Source of the DNA: Polytrichum commune
Taxonomy: Eukaryota; Streptophyta; Polytrichopsida; Polytrichales; Polytrichaceae
Assembly: GCA_950295325.1 (NCBI GenBank)
Contig: OX485803.1
Coordinates: 56,993,554 to 57,057,553 of the forward strand
DNA length: 64,000 nucleotides
Direction of reading: 5' to 3'
Below, piece after piece: positions 1 through 13,000 of the stretch. The translations under genes and the position numbers were made by a program. The stretch's first letter is position 1. Each line of letters begins with the position of its first letter. Under the pieces are notes generated by a model, which did not search any database, was not told the origin of the DNA, and saw only the letters and a list, made by a program, of their open reading frames with translations.

Positions 1-7
1 GACTACA

Positions 8-106
8 TGTAGTCTAATGTATCAATGTTTTATTGACTGACTATAGTCTAATGTAAAGTTCAAAAGCATAGTCTAATGTACATACCCAGCCCATAGTCTA
101 ATGTAC
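8..106. repeat. Short direct repeats, TAGTCTAATGTA
   Basis: The motif TAGTCTAATGTA occurs four times in about 100 bases at irregular 30-40 base spacing. The sequence between copies is not conserved. This looks like the decayed edge of a repeat array cut by the start of the window. Confidence 0.6.
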
Positions 107-151
107 ACCATGTGTTTTAGACTGCGTAACATTTGACTATGCCTTATTAGA

Positions 152-450
152 CTAACCTGAAACGACTAGGAAGTCAAAAAGTATTTGAGTGTTTTGTAAA
201 CTCAAAGTAGTCATATGTCCAGTCATATAAGCCATGTTTTTGTAGTAGTGAACGGTGGGGAACAGTGGGACAATGACTTGACCACCATAACCATCATCAA
301 AGTCTTCCATTGTATATAGATAGTATGGAGCCATGCCATCATGCCCTTACACGTGTACTATGACACATCACTCCCTCATCTTTTTGAAATGATGGGGAAC
401 GGTGGGGAACGGCCTCACCACACCACCATGTTGTCCATTGTATATAAGGT
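152..450 (-). other. Duplicated segment of unknown origin
   Basis: Two adjacent stretches, about 235-320 and 380-450, share the order GGTGGGGAAC, a run rich in ACCAC, then TCCATTGTATATA. On the minus strand the first reads as an open peptide containing YTMEDF and PLFPTV. The second looks like a frameshifted version of it. I do not recognise a family. It is either a tandem-duplicated exon relic or part of a repeat. Confidence 0.3.
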
Positions 451-664
451 GGATGAGTCTTAAGTGGCTTTTTCTTAATTAGACCCCTATACATTGATTT
501 AGTATGTGATTTAGTGAGGATCAAAGATCAAAGTGCAACTAGAGAGCGGACTCACCAAGGGGGCTGTGCAACAGAGAAGTTGCAGGCTCAAGAAAGAATA
601 TGAATTGGGGAATGCGGGTGAAGAAGGCATTCCGAATGATGAAGAGTGGCCAACCTTCTGATTT

Positions 665-749
665 GGGCGAAACCAACCCATACACTCGTTCCTTGTTGGA
701 TGCCTAAACCCTTGCCTCCAAGGAACCAGTGTACGGGTTGGTTCGCCCC
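665..749. repeat. Foldback hairpin, 31-bp arms
   Basis: Bases 665-695 and 719-749 are near-perfect inverted repeats (GGGCGAA..CAACCC.TACACT.GTTCCTTG) around a loop of about 23 bases. Arm differences are scattered single bases. Weaker complementarity continues outside the arms. It resembles a MITE end pair or a precursor-type hairpin. No target duplication was found. Confidence 0.65.
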
Positions 750-885
750 AACCCCAACCTTCTCCACTGCATTCCTTTTTTTCTTCCTGGATGCCCATGC
801 TTTTACTTACAAGGAAGGTGAACATGTGGTGCACGAATCTCGTAGCTGGGCTGATGTAGTAAAAGGAAACCGATGCAGTCCCTAA

Positions 886-3225
886 GACCCGTAAATTCTA
901 GGTCCCCACCCATTGTCCCAGTGAAAATTACACTAGCATCTTAACATGCTCTCCACCCATCATGTGCAACAAATAACAAGAACTCTAGAAACGTATAGTT
1001 GCTAGACTTGGCGCTAGAGGCCGGACCCACCTTAGGAGGAAATGAATAACGCTATGTTTTCAGTAAAATTTAGACTTCGTCACAAGTTCTGGACATAATG
1101 AAATTCTACATGTGCAGTTCTATCGGTCAACCCTATGATGGGATTGATAGCAAATCTACCTAGATATGGACTGCATCTTTTGTTGTAGCATGCTTTAGTT
1201 GCATGCATATTGTGTTATTTGTGGGAAAATACACATCTACAAAGAGTATTTGATCATATTGCTTTCTCAAAGTATATATAATTGGAGTTTCATCATATTC
1301 TCCTAGTTTCTTCCTCCAAATAAATTGTTTTACAATGTGCATATCTTAATTGCGCAAAAAACACTTTCATAAGCATTATTATTTCGGTACAAGTCTTTTG
1401 TCCAAATCACTTCAATATATCAACATTGTGTTGCTCGATGTGATCAGTTTGGTTAAAGACAAGGTTGCATGGGGGGTGCACTGTGCAATGCAGTACCTAA
1501 GGCGCAAGCACGGTCAGTTACACAACTCCATTACCTTGCACAAGTTTAAGTGAAACTGATTAAAAACTATATACTAACTTTGAATTTTTCCACTGTGCTG
1601 TACAATGTAATACCTACTCATATGGACACATAAATTCGGGTGTTAGATGAAGAGGTCGTGTACATTATACACATAGGAGGGTTATTGTCGACGGTGGGGT
1701 TTGTCATGGCATTAAATGATTGTTTCATTCAAATCGCCAAATCGATCTTCAGATTACATTGTTTATGATAATTGGAGTCATATACACTACTTGTGAACAA
1801 CCAGTAAATTGTCTACAACCCTAGAACATGCCACATCTACTAGATATCAATTTCACATTAGTTGTCGATATAAGGTCATTGTATTGGATTTAATATATCA
1901 TACAAGTTGTTAAAAATGACATTGAAGTATATAATAAAATCTAATTTCTACCAGCCTTATATGCTCAATAATCTTATAATCATAACCAAGACGTGCATTC
2001 TTATTAGATTCCACTGAGATGTTGAGTTTGATACAACTTTGGAACTTTCTTCTAACTTAGGTTTTGCATATTATTTGTCGTGTCACTAATTGGAAACGTG
2101 CGGGCAATTAGTGTAACCTATATATTGGTTTCAATACAAGGTAAGTGACAATGTTGCCAAGATGGTGACATAAGTTGACATCCGTGTCATAATGTGCAAA
2201 ATAGGAAAGTGTTCAAAATGAACAGTATACAAGACTTTTATTTCTATGCCTCAATGTTAGATGTTACTGATGGTGGAAGATGCTATGTTTCATAACCTTC
2301 AATATAAAATTACTGAAATTTGCCATATTTTCAAATAGGAACTCAAAGTTGAATGATATGTATGGCGTTAAAGTGATGCAAGCACCCTGTCAGAATTGGA
2401 CTAAGTAAGTTGCAAGTGTAATGAACATGCATGATAAAATGGTATTCCAAAAAGGAATCTTTTGGTGCCATCAATATATTATGTACTTCACTATAATGCA
2501 ATTTTATTTTAATTTTTTTGGAGGGGAGGGGGGTGATACAATTCGGGTCTAATTAAGACCTTGCTTGGATTAATTAAGACAATTCAATATGTGCCTTTGA
2601 AAATAGTTGTGAATGGCCCCAACCTCATGCACTTCACTCAACCCTTTTTCCTACAATTATGTAAATGGGCACTAGTTAAACTTATATATGACGTAGGACC
2701 CCAAGTGGCAACCACTTTAGGAGTGGTGGAGCCAATGACATCCTTCTTAATAGAGAAGATTATGCTTAAAAACACACATCCTCGTTCACGTACGTGCATA
2801 CTCATCCGTAATATGACAACTTGATCATCATTTCCTATTCCAGACAACAAGAGGGAATTATCACACATGAACTCTCCTCTCATTCATCCAACATAAATGC
2901 CATGAATTAATATGAACCCTAAGGTCACTTCATTTAGATTTGATATGGCACATGTAGTAGCTTCAACAAAGACCCTGAATTAAATTATTTGGTCGAGGTT
3001 GTTTGAGATAAATCAGCCACAAGCCTAAAGAGGTTCAAGTTTTTATGTTGGATGGGATAAGGGGTACGCTTGCATGCGATAGTTTGCCCTTGACACGTTA
3101 GACCTGTAGTTGGGGTTGTGATCTTTTGGGTTTTCTTTATCAATTTGAAGCATATTCCATAGATTCCTCTAAATATATTGGTAGTTTTCTGAAGTCTTAG
3201 ATTTTCAACCGGTTCATTTGTCACT
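886..3225. other. AT-rich spacer, no gene seen
   Basis: No coding stretch with a recognisable domain on either strand. The open frames are short, start at chance ATGs and have no splice-consistent partners. No tandem repeat stands out. Confidence 0.6.
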
Positions 3226-3248
3226 ACACTAAATATGATATTTAGTGT
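3226..3248. repeat. Palindrome ACACTAAATAT/ATATTTAGTGT
   Basis: A perfect 11-base arm palindrome around one central base. The same palindrome is at 28308-28330 and a diverged copy is at 56095-56117, so it belongs to a small dispersed family (possibly MITE termini). The adjoining CACTA letters are suggestive but not enough to assign a CACTA transposon. Confidence 0.6.
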
Positions 3249-3697
3249 CATATGGTATTTCATGTCACTATGCTGACTATTTTAGAAGACACTTCATTGA
3301 TTGGAAAGCAATTACAATATATTCCCATTATATTCATGAATTTGAGATTATTTGAAGTTTCAATTTAAATGACTACCTTGATGGCACCCTAACATTGGGC
3401 AAAACTTATTCAAGAATATTTAGACGTAGAATATTGTGGCATTGTGACTAGTTATAATCAATTGATGCAAGTAAGAATAGTGTAGAAAACAAATATTACT
3501 AAAAATATAATCTCATTAAATTTACATATACTAAATTTGAACACGCACATCAACCACACCTTGCAATCACAAAATATCATCCAATCCAAAAGCTCAATAT
3601 ATTTTACCAAATTTATTTATTATGTAATGGATGTAATCGTGATATAATCCAAAAGAAAAAATTGTCAGAGATCACATTGGTGATCCCTCTTACAATG

Positions 3698-5444
3698 TGT
3701 GAGCCCAAAATGGTGCCCACATGTGGTGATTAAGTCTTCGAAACCAATTTTAGTGTGACTTTGATGTGCTATGATTATTCACAAAACATAAAGAGTGATA
3801 AAGAGTGAAGTGTGGTATGGATTTAAGTTTAGGCATTAGAATGTGTTGTGTAGTAATTTCAAGGTTTAACTTCAATAAGAGGATGCCTTGATTAGGTGAG
3901 TGGGGGGTAAGGTGAAGCAAGGTGAGCTCCGCGAGTTAAATGCCCACTTTTGGATCCACCTTGGTAGTTTGGGAAGAAGGAAGCTTGGTGGATGGGGATT
4001 AGTCCCTACTTTGGAGGAGAGGGTTAAAGGATTGTGATTGGAGGTGCCAATCCTCTCACCCTATCCTCACCTCTTTCCCCCTCTCTCCCTCTCTCCCTCT
4101 TTGCTACTTAAGGTGTTTTTTCTCTCATTTCTCTCTCTCTTCATCAAGCGCTCTCAAGGGAGCAAGCTCTTAAAAGCTTGAGCTACGCGTGTAGGACATT
4201 AGTTTTTAGTGAATTTAATTAGTTAAGTTCTCTCTCTCAATTCCTCTCAAGTGGAGTGAGCTCTTAGAGCTTGAGACAACATGTGGGGATTAGGTAGTTA
4301 TTTAGTGGAATTAGTGGGTTAGATTAATTCATTAGTAAAGGATCGAAAACAAAGACTTAGGGAAATGCTCGATTAGCGGCTAGGGGAGACTGTATCAAGA
4401 GGCAACTGGTTAACTGCGGCTGCGACTGCATTGGAGGCAGCTGGTTAGCTGCAGTTGCGACTGCATTGGAGGCAGCTGGTTAGCTGTGGCCGGGACTGTA
4501 TCAGGAGGCAGCTGGTTAGCTGTGGTTGCGACTGCATTGGAGGCAGCTGGTTAGCTGTGGTTGTGATTGCATTGGAGGCAGCTGGTTAGCTGTGGTTGCG
4601 ACTGCATTGGAGGCAGCTGGTTAGCTGTGGCCGGGACTGTATCAGGAGGCAGCTGGTTAGCTGTGGTTGTGAGTGCATTGGAGGCAGCTGGTTCGCTGTG
4701 GCCGGGACTGTATCAAGAGGCAACTGGTTAACTGCGGCTGCGACTGCATCGGAGGCAGCTGGTTAGCTGTGGTTGCGACTGCATTGGAGGCAGCTGGCTA
4801 GCTGTGGTTGTGATTGCATTGGAGGCAGCTGGTTAGCTGTGGCCGGGACTGTATCAAGAGGCAACTGGTTAACTGCGGCTGCGACTGCATCGGAGGCAGC
4901 TGGTTAGCTGTGGTTGCGACTGCATTGGAGGCAGCTGGTTAGCTGTGGTTGTGACTGATTAGTTTATATTATTACATTAGTTTATAGACTATATTAGACT
5001 ATATTAGTTTATAGATAAGTAGTTGGCCACATTAGGTTAGATGGAGGCACGTGTGGGTTTCATAAGTAATTGCACTTAGGATTGATTATGGGAAATAGCG
5101 TTTTTTAACGCTTGTATCCTCTCTATTAAATAAATCAAGTGCACAAGTAATGGAGAAGGTGGAGGACTTCCGCGAGGGGAAGACAAAGGAGGTTGGGTCA
5201 AAGTATGCAAGGGGAAAATCATTGAGGGCATGTGCGGCTAAAGCCGCGGGTTGGACTCTTGAGAAAGCCAACTCTAGCACAAGCCAAGAGGCCAACATTA
5301 ATAAAGTACAATGAGTGAGACAATGCATGTTCATTTAAACATGAAAATCACCTTGCATATGGTTCCATGTTGTGATAGATAAATGTGATTCTCAAAGTCA
5401 TCACCCGGACTAGGACGCTTAAGGGTGGTGGATTTGGTCTCACA
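3698..5444 (+). mobile_element. Solo-LTR-like element, copy 1
   Basis: The element begins TGTGAGCCCAAA and ends TTTGGTCTCACA. It is flanked by the perfect 5-bp duplication CAATG (3693-3697 and 5445-5449). TG...CA ends with a 5-bp duplication are the signature of LTR-retrotransposon integration. No internal coding region or second LTR is present, so I read it as a solo LTR or a gene-less derivative. It has a pyrimidine-rich CTCTCT tract near 4075-4145, a GCGCTCTCAAGGGAGC stretch after it, and an AATAAA-like signal near 5300. It shares both ends and most non-repetitive sequence with the element at 23455-25362 and, more distantly, with 41049-43693 on the minus strand. Confidence 0.82.
4399..4958 (+). 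repeat. 35-bp minisatellite inside LTR copy 1
   Basis: About 16 head-to-tail units of roughly 35 bases, each containing GAGGCAGCTGGTTAGCTGTGG then a variable GACTGCATTG or GACTGTATCA end. Variant types recur in blocks, indicating multi-unit duplications. The period is not a multiple of three, so it is not a coding repeat. Confidence 0.9.
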
Positions 5445-5529
5445 CAATGTTATGCCATTTGAAGAGCAATGCATAATTGCGCTATATCTAAGTTAGATTG
5501 ATGTCATACTACATCTAAATTAGATTGAT

Positions 5530-6310
5530 ATGAAAATTTGTTTATTCATTGGATTCTTCAGATCCATAGCCAATTCTGAGCCATTGACACAAGATGTTTT
5601 GTCCTTTGCATGTTTAATATGCTTTGCCGGGAAAAAAATTTGGGCCGTTCCCCTTCACTCATTGCTTCCAAGCAATGAGTATTGCATCTATGTCTATCCA
5701 ATCCTGGGAAAATTTTGAATCAACAAATCCACTTGAAGGCCTTTTTGGTATCCCCTCCAATGTCTACATTCTTCCCATAAGGATGGAAGTATTCCATCTA
5801 GATTTGTCAAAAATGTGGACTAGTTGTCACAATATTTCGGTGCAGACAAAGCTTTTGCCAATCCCATGGGTTTTGGAAACTCTTCATTCACTGGGTGCGA
5901 CAACACCATGACAATCCACTTCCACTTAAATAGATTGTTGCAGGCGATCACACTATGAACCGACATGGGGTTCAATTGGGTGAGGTCCAAAAAAGTTTCT
6001 ATTTCATCGTTGGGGAGACATTCAACGCGCATATAAACCCAAAATTGTTGAGGTTTTGTGTGCTACAAGACGGTCCTTACCATCAACAATATAAGGTTTT
6101 ATGAAGGCCCTGGAATCATGAACCTCTTCAATCAGATGGTGAATCATTGGGATAGTGTCCAAATTCATATAAGGTTTCTACAAATTGTGTGGCCCATGGT
6201 TCGAGGGCTTGAGTCGTGTGTGATGAAATCTCTAGCCTATGGGATGAACATTACGATGAGCACTAGAAGAGTAGAACCAACTTTTGCAAGCTTTATCGAA
6301 CCCAATTGAA
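5530..6310 (-). pseudogene. DUF7869-type transposase fragment, decayed
   Basis: On the minus strand, 5820-6032 encodes a piece ending NEEFPKPMGLAKALSAP, matching DEEHPKPIWLVKALSSP in the larger gene at 20263-23398. Nucleotide order also matches on either side: 5640-5750 parallels the larger copy's C-terminal part (about 20390-20490), and 6090-6185 parallels its 21225-21310. The sequence between those two blocks is missing, so this copy has an internal deletion of about 0.5 kb plus many stops. It lies directly beside LTR copy 1. It has no coding capacity left. Confidence 0.72.
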
Positions 6311-7034
6311 TCAAGTTCATCCTTCAAGAATACGTATTTGAATGAATTGCAAAATATCCAATTTCGGGTACGAGACCAAAAATGGTCATTGCAGTTCAAG
6401 GATGAAGGGGCCTGTGGGTTCTCATGTCTATTTGGAAACCCTTTTTGTGGTGGTTATATTGGTTTTCGCTTTCCACATATACGCTCCAATTATGGATGAA
6501 ACACAAGTTCAATGGAGGTCCTGTGCAGCCCAGGGCTCAAAGTGAAGATGATATTGACGGACTCTCATTCATGAAGAAGAATGACATCAAGGTGTATTTG
6601 TGAACTAAGCAGAAAGAAAGAGATGACCTAGTTGAGAGGGAAGTTGGTAATAGGATTTAAGTAAATATGGACAAAAGACTTGTTCAAAATTCAGTTAGAT
6701 TTATATGAATATGTATTTGAACGTATTTTTATGCATTCTTAATTCATACACATTGTATTTGGGGAAAAAAAAACTGAAGAATTTGATATAAACCTTAGTT
6801 AGACATGCTTTGAGAAGCACTGTGGTCAAATAATCACTCTAGGTGTATATTATTCACAAACAACAAAGTGTGCATGCAACTAAAACATGTTATAAGAGAA
6901 CATGTAGTCTACGCCTAATAAAACTAGTATTTGTCATTTCTATCATAGGGTTTGCTAATAAAAGTACATGTGTACATATCCACTATGTTCAAAATTCATG
7001 CATAAGTCTAGACCTACTTAAACTCCATGTTTGG
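6311..7034. other. Spacer downstream of SUVH gene
   Basis: AT-rich sequence between the transposase fragment and the SUVH stop codon. It probably contains the SUVH 3' UTR, since that gene runs on the minus strand and ends at 7035. I see no other gene here. Confidence 0.45.
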
Positions 7035-10000
7035 TCAAAACATTTGTTTGCGACACTCTGCAGCTCCACAGTAACATGGCATTTTCTTGATAGTTCCGTC
7101 CGCTTGCACCACACTGTTCACGGCAAAGCCATAATCGTAGCTCAATTCCTGTAAAAGAAACCTCCAATGATCAAAAGTTGTATCAAGTTATCATAAACCC
7201 ATGACCTCCATCAATGACCTCACCAATTCACCTAGTATATAACTTTGATGTGGCCTACCTCATGCCACAAATCTACCCAAGCACATAATTATCATGCCCC
7301 AAAGAGCTAATCTTAGTAATACGATGTCAGGCAATTTCACGACTAGATTATTAGAACAGAGGTGACTAAAAAACTTCATGTCCCTTGTCACATTTTGTCT
7401 ATAATGACGAAGTGTATGACGTTGCTTGACAACTATATTAGATTGTCTAAAAGGGCAAGGAGAATATAGAGAAATGCAATAGATCTGGTCAAAATGGTTA
7501 ATTGGTCACAATAGGTCTTCAGAAATGAACAAGGTCAACAACGAATGGAGGAAACCATGCAGTCTTTTGTAAAAACAAATCTAAAGTATGTGAGGTGACT
7601 TAATATGAACGATAATAACTTTTTTCCAATCACATGATGTGTCTCAGTATGCTTTGACCACATTATGACATAGAATTGTGCAAAAAACTTCACAACATAA
7701 AATCAACAGCAATCATTAAGAAGCCACATCTTGGTTGAGATTGAAAACTAGCCGATATAAAACATGAAAGAGCTGACCCATATGCAATAGAAATGAGATT
7801 TTGCAAGCAAATGTACCTCCAGAGGATGTATATGATCCGCAGCAAACATAGCAATCCGAGGCAGAGAAAAATCATCATGGCTGCTGAGCACACACTGGAT
7901 GAACACGTTGGGATCACAACTATGATTGAGAAACCTTGAAACATTTCCAAAGTCTTGAGCATCGATAACATACTTTGGAAACTCTCGCCTCAGTTCCTCT
8001 CCATTGAACTTAGCGACAACATCACCTACTCGCTTCTGCACAAACAACAAGTTAAGGATGAGAGGAATCAAATGACCTTTTCCTTTTTGATCCCTTGAGT
8101 TATTGAACAACATTTAATAAACAAGTTGAATTGCATCGTAGATAGACCTGAAAGCTGTCAAGAAACAAAACAATCTTGAAGAATTTGTTTCACACCTCTA
8201 TCAAAATTTGTGAAATACACGTTCCACACATCCAAGTGGTAGCTAAACAACTAATTATATTGGTCCCACACTAGAACGCACTTCTCTAGGATTCAGCCAG
8301 AACAATGCACCTTGCGTCCTTCCAAGCCCTTCATAGTTTCCACCAAGTCGAGCTCAAGGATGTAGGTGTTGTCCACCAAATGCTCGATCCGGTGATCATT
8401 CCGTTTTAGTTTCCCAACATATTCACAAATGAATGCTCCGGCTGGAATGTAATCCCACGACCGACAACCCCACCCCTTTGAAGCTGTTTTGAAGACCTGC
8501 CATAATCTCAAGGTCTGTCTCAATCACTTGGGAACCAACAGTGGCACACTGGGCTCAAAATTTGAAGTACATCATATTATGAATCGGCTCTATTTGAACT
8601 CCTGAGATAAAAACATCAAGCCAATAACTTCAGTGGTTGGGATTCATCTTCAAGTGGTGCCACTTTCACTCCATCAAACTGCTCTACTGTTACATGTTAT
8701 AGTCCACCCGTCAGTGTGGGGTTTACTAGATCAACGAATCATCTGCAAAGTTGTGGGTATTGAGGGGTTAAGTGAGCCTAGTTAGAAGAGGAAGACTGGG
8801 TGAATTAAAAGTTGTCTTAATTATAGTTTTTGAAAAGAGTCCACCCAAGTAATGGGCAGAATTTAAAGGCCCTCAACCAAGATTCTAAGCGACACTTTAC
8901 TTTAGACCTTGAGGCATGTAACTATTTTCCTTGATAAATGAAGATTTGGTGGTATAACAATTGTTTCATCACACGGTGAATTGAAAATTTTCCTCTTTTT
9001 TCTTAACCAAATGAAACAAGTTTGCCATCCCCCAAAAAACATGTACAAAGCCACTAGAGACCCGACGTGGCATCCCATGGTGCACTCAATTGTCACACAT
9101 ATGTTTGTGACAACTTACAAGGATAATCTTGGTAGATGTGAGGACTTGAAATAGGGTAAGATGCCAAAGTGACACAGTGCATGATTCGTATAAAATAGAT
9201 TTGTGTCAAACCTCAAGGTTGTATTGTAGGCCTTGTTGAGATGCACGATTGATACATTGAGGGCCGCATGCACATTGCGGACCACACTCGTACACAACAT
9301 CCACGGGTTGCACCAGCCTGCAGATCAATTGAACCTTAGGAAAATTGAAGTTACAAAATACGAGATATGAATGGAGCAACAAGTGACCAAATCTCCAAAG
9401 CCCAAATTAGGGGTTGCATCTCATGAGAACATCACACAGAAAGTCACCATAAACTTCTACATGCTTAAATATCATGTAAGAACAATAAAATGTCAAAATA
9501 ACATCATAAATTCACAATCAACGTCATGATAATTGCATAATTGGTTTTTTTCAATGTTTCTCTAGTATTATATGCCACAATATATTGCTACAAAAGATTA
9601 ATGTGTACATTATTATAAGATAAATCAATTATCCAAGATGATGTGCAAAAGTGGTAGAATTTTCCACAGCTAGTCCTACAAATAAATACACTTACCTCAC
9701 ACCCCGATTGGATACATAAGGAAACTTTGATCCATTCTTCTTGGCACAAGCACACGTTTGATGATCTGTGCACGAGCCCACACAGCTGCATCCCTTTGCT
9801 CGATAAGGAATCGGGACATCCTTTGACACAATGGTTCGGCTGATGTATGTGAACTCTGTTGTCAACCGGTGGATCGCACATCAGGCTTTGAAGGAACAAT
9901 TACTAAGACAGAAATAAGTCCAATGTCTGTCAACACTCCCATGAGTTGAGGGTCTCTTCACTCAATGCACTAGTTTGTCAATTGGAAGGTGGAAACTTTG

Positions 10001-13000
10001 CAACAAGCCATAACTAGGATGACAGGATGTATTTATAGCCCAATATTTTGTAGAGTCTGTGCTTGGTACTTGCATTCTTTCTTTTCGATGATCGGTTGAC
10101 TAGGGAACCCCACTGTAGTTGAATGACTATCACAAGCATTCTTGACATAGTATGTTTTGATGCAAAACGAAATCAACACTACTCACAAGGCGGAAGTGAA
10201 TGCAACCAATGAAGCCATTGCCACATGATTAAATCCTGCACAACAATGATAGAATGTACAATAACTTAAGATAATAAATGTTTCTTGATTCATGAAAGTT
10301 GCAAGTTGAAGTGTACTCGTAGGAGGTCGTGGAGGTTATCAACAATATTTGATGCAGGCACACGAATCCGTTCTAGGCCATTTGAAATGTCTTGACATAT
10401 CAACCTGGAGACATTCAACCCTACTACTTACATTAGGATTGGTGGTAGTAAAAAAATTAAGATTAAAAACCAATAATTGCGGGACACCCTGTTTTCTAAA
10501 GATAAAGAGTTGACAGATGGCAACCAAAACACTTACGGTATATCCCGTTCAAATTTTCGCCCACCTCCTTGAACAAATTGTACCTGCCAAAGGTGAGAAT
10601 CTTATTGTGATCAAGAGGGCTCTAGTGATGATTCAAGAAAGAGAACTTTTAAAATTTAACCTCAAATAGCGTCTGCATCTCAACCCCAATTTTAGAGCTT
10701 AAAATGACTTAAAACAACATGAGTGATTCTCAATTGCTAATCAAATGAGCACTTCTCAATTCAATCCAATAGTCAAAGTTGTCTACAGAGTTAGGAGCGC
10801 CCACAAAAGGCCCTATTCCTCAAGTTACGGCCCAAATGGTTTGCTACTGTACTCACAAGTGGACATAATAAGTAGCATACCTTGTTGGATATTGTGAGCT
10901 TTGGTTGGCCGGCCAAACGTTGGAGTTTGTACTTACACACCATGAACCCAGAATGACCTCTCTCTGTCCAAAAATCGGTCACCTGAAAGCATGCAAATTT
11001 GTTGCTAGGATGTTGGTACATCTATTGAATGGCACGAAATGTTAACACAAAGCATGACATGATTGAGAGGCTCTTCATCTTAACAACTCTGAACTCCATA
11101 ACCAACAAGAGAAGAGTGTCTGAATGATGCATTACAATGGTAGCAAAACATCCATCAACTCAAGTCGATCAAGGGGCATAAATGGTTTGCTCATGAGATA
11201 GCACAATCATGCTCTTTGCGTGGATAGAATAGCACAATCATGGAATTATTGAAAACTAAACTTGTGTGTACATCTCTTGAAAAAACTCAAAGTTTCAATG
11301 AAATGGAAAAAATCGATGACTTACATTATACAACCCATCATATGTATAGAACTTGCCACCATATTTATTTTGGACATCCATATGGCCACGAATAACACGG
11401 ACAGGCGTAGAACCCTCCATACTGTTCTGTAACATCAAATAGTTGAAACAGCTCGTTTGTGTAAGTGCAACATAGATGTCTATCTAGTGATGAATATTGC
11501 AGGTGAGATATTTGTAGGCAAGAACATTGTAGGCCAAGAGAGATACCATTCATGAGGAACACCATCTCATAGAATTGTTGATTAGTGTAGTGCATTCTCC
11601 CTAAATCAACAACTCCCAAGTATATACTAGTATGTGCAAGGTACAAATTTTGAAGTAGAGTGCACCCCTCAAGATCTGATGTAAGTTTAGAAAGAGGACA
11701 TGGGAGACCCTAATAGGATTGTTATGCATATATAGGAATTCCTCTGTGCTCTGTTTCTAAATAAATCATGGCTTGCTATCATTAGTCAACAGACAATTCT
11801 TTAAGGACATATTCTCTGATATAATCTTGTACATCATGTACAAGAATATCTCAGGGAGGTTCTATTTGGTGGTGTCACTCCATCAATGTACTATAGAATT
11901 TCATGAAAGATTTTACATCATCAACACTACCAAGTTGGGTAAAGCAAACATACCCTTTTTGGGTGGGAAGCAAAGAATAATCCTCATAATGCATTGTTCC
12001 CATAAACATATAAGTCACTTACTTTGAGGGATAAATTGCTCTTGTCAAATACTCGCTGGTCTCGGTATTGCCTTCGGTCGCCCCTCAAATCATTCCCTCC
12101 TTGGCCAGTGTAGATCAATTCATCTAGTTTGTCCACATCATCTTCATAGCATCCAGACATGACAATGGCTGTAGCAATCGGTAGCTTTGCACGTGGCCAT
12201 TCCGTTTTTATTTGGATTTTCCTCTGCGAAAATGAGGAGCTTAGAAGAAACCTCCATTCAAACCTTGTCAATATCAAACATTCCATTACAAGGAACCCTC
12301 TATCCCCTTCTCTTGGACTTGTTTAGTTAGTCTTTGAAAAAAATAAAAAATTCTTCTGAAAACTGTCTTTCCTTAGTGGTTGTAATTCTTCTGAAAAGGT
12401 TCTTGTTTATGGCAAGGTTGAATGATACAATTGGAATGGAAGCTCACTTTGTAATAAAAGAGAAATGGGATTGAAACCAGGTTGGTTGGACCGATGTTAT
12501 GTAGATGAATGCGAGGTGTCAATCAAAAAGGTTAATCATAGCTAATAGTATGAAAGAACCTCCTAGCCCATTTTCAAGTTGTGAAACTAGTCACATATTG
12601 TTAATCACTGGACATCACAAGATGAGAGAATCTATGCAAACCCAAGTCATTATGTGTTTCAATACCTTCATAGTGCCATGTTCATATTAGATAATTATAC
12701 CCTGGTATGAAACTATGTGGATGGTATATGATATAAAAAATAAACATCTACAAATATGCATATCATATCAATACTAAAAATATATAAATATAAATATTAT
12801 ATATCCTTGAGTGATATGAATAATAAGGTAGGATTCTACATTTTCCTTCAAAGATATGTGTATTGTTTTAATGGTGACCAGCAAGTAGTTTTCCACTTAA
12901 TATCCACTTAATGACTAAATAGCCAGGCCTTACATCAACCACATAATTATCTAAGGAGACTCTTGGTTTGAATTCAAAACCACCACTTACTTTGTCTGTG

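Noticed and set aside
2561-2883. Open frames on both strands near 2.6-2.9 kb
   Set aside because: No recognisable motif, overlapping frames of similar length and no splice partners.
3690-5450. LTR copies as DNA transposons with TIRs
   Set aside because: The TGTGAG/CTCACA inverted ends are short, but TG...CA termini with 5-bp duplications fit LTR integration better.
9588-9899. Separate cysteine-rich protein opposite phase to the pre-SET exon
   Set aside because: It is the shifted frame of SUVH exon 9. The other frame has the pre-SET cysteine pattern.
11440-11646. Extra SUVH exon between exons 5 and 6
   Set aside because: The open frame with NGISLGLQ looked like an SRA piece, but LSLK of exon 5 joins directly to NSMEGS of exon 6 in phase, as in known SRA domains.
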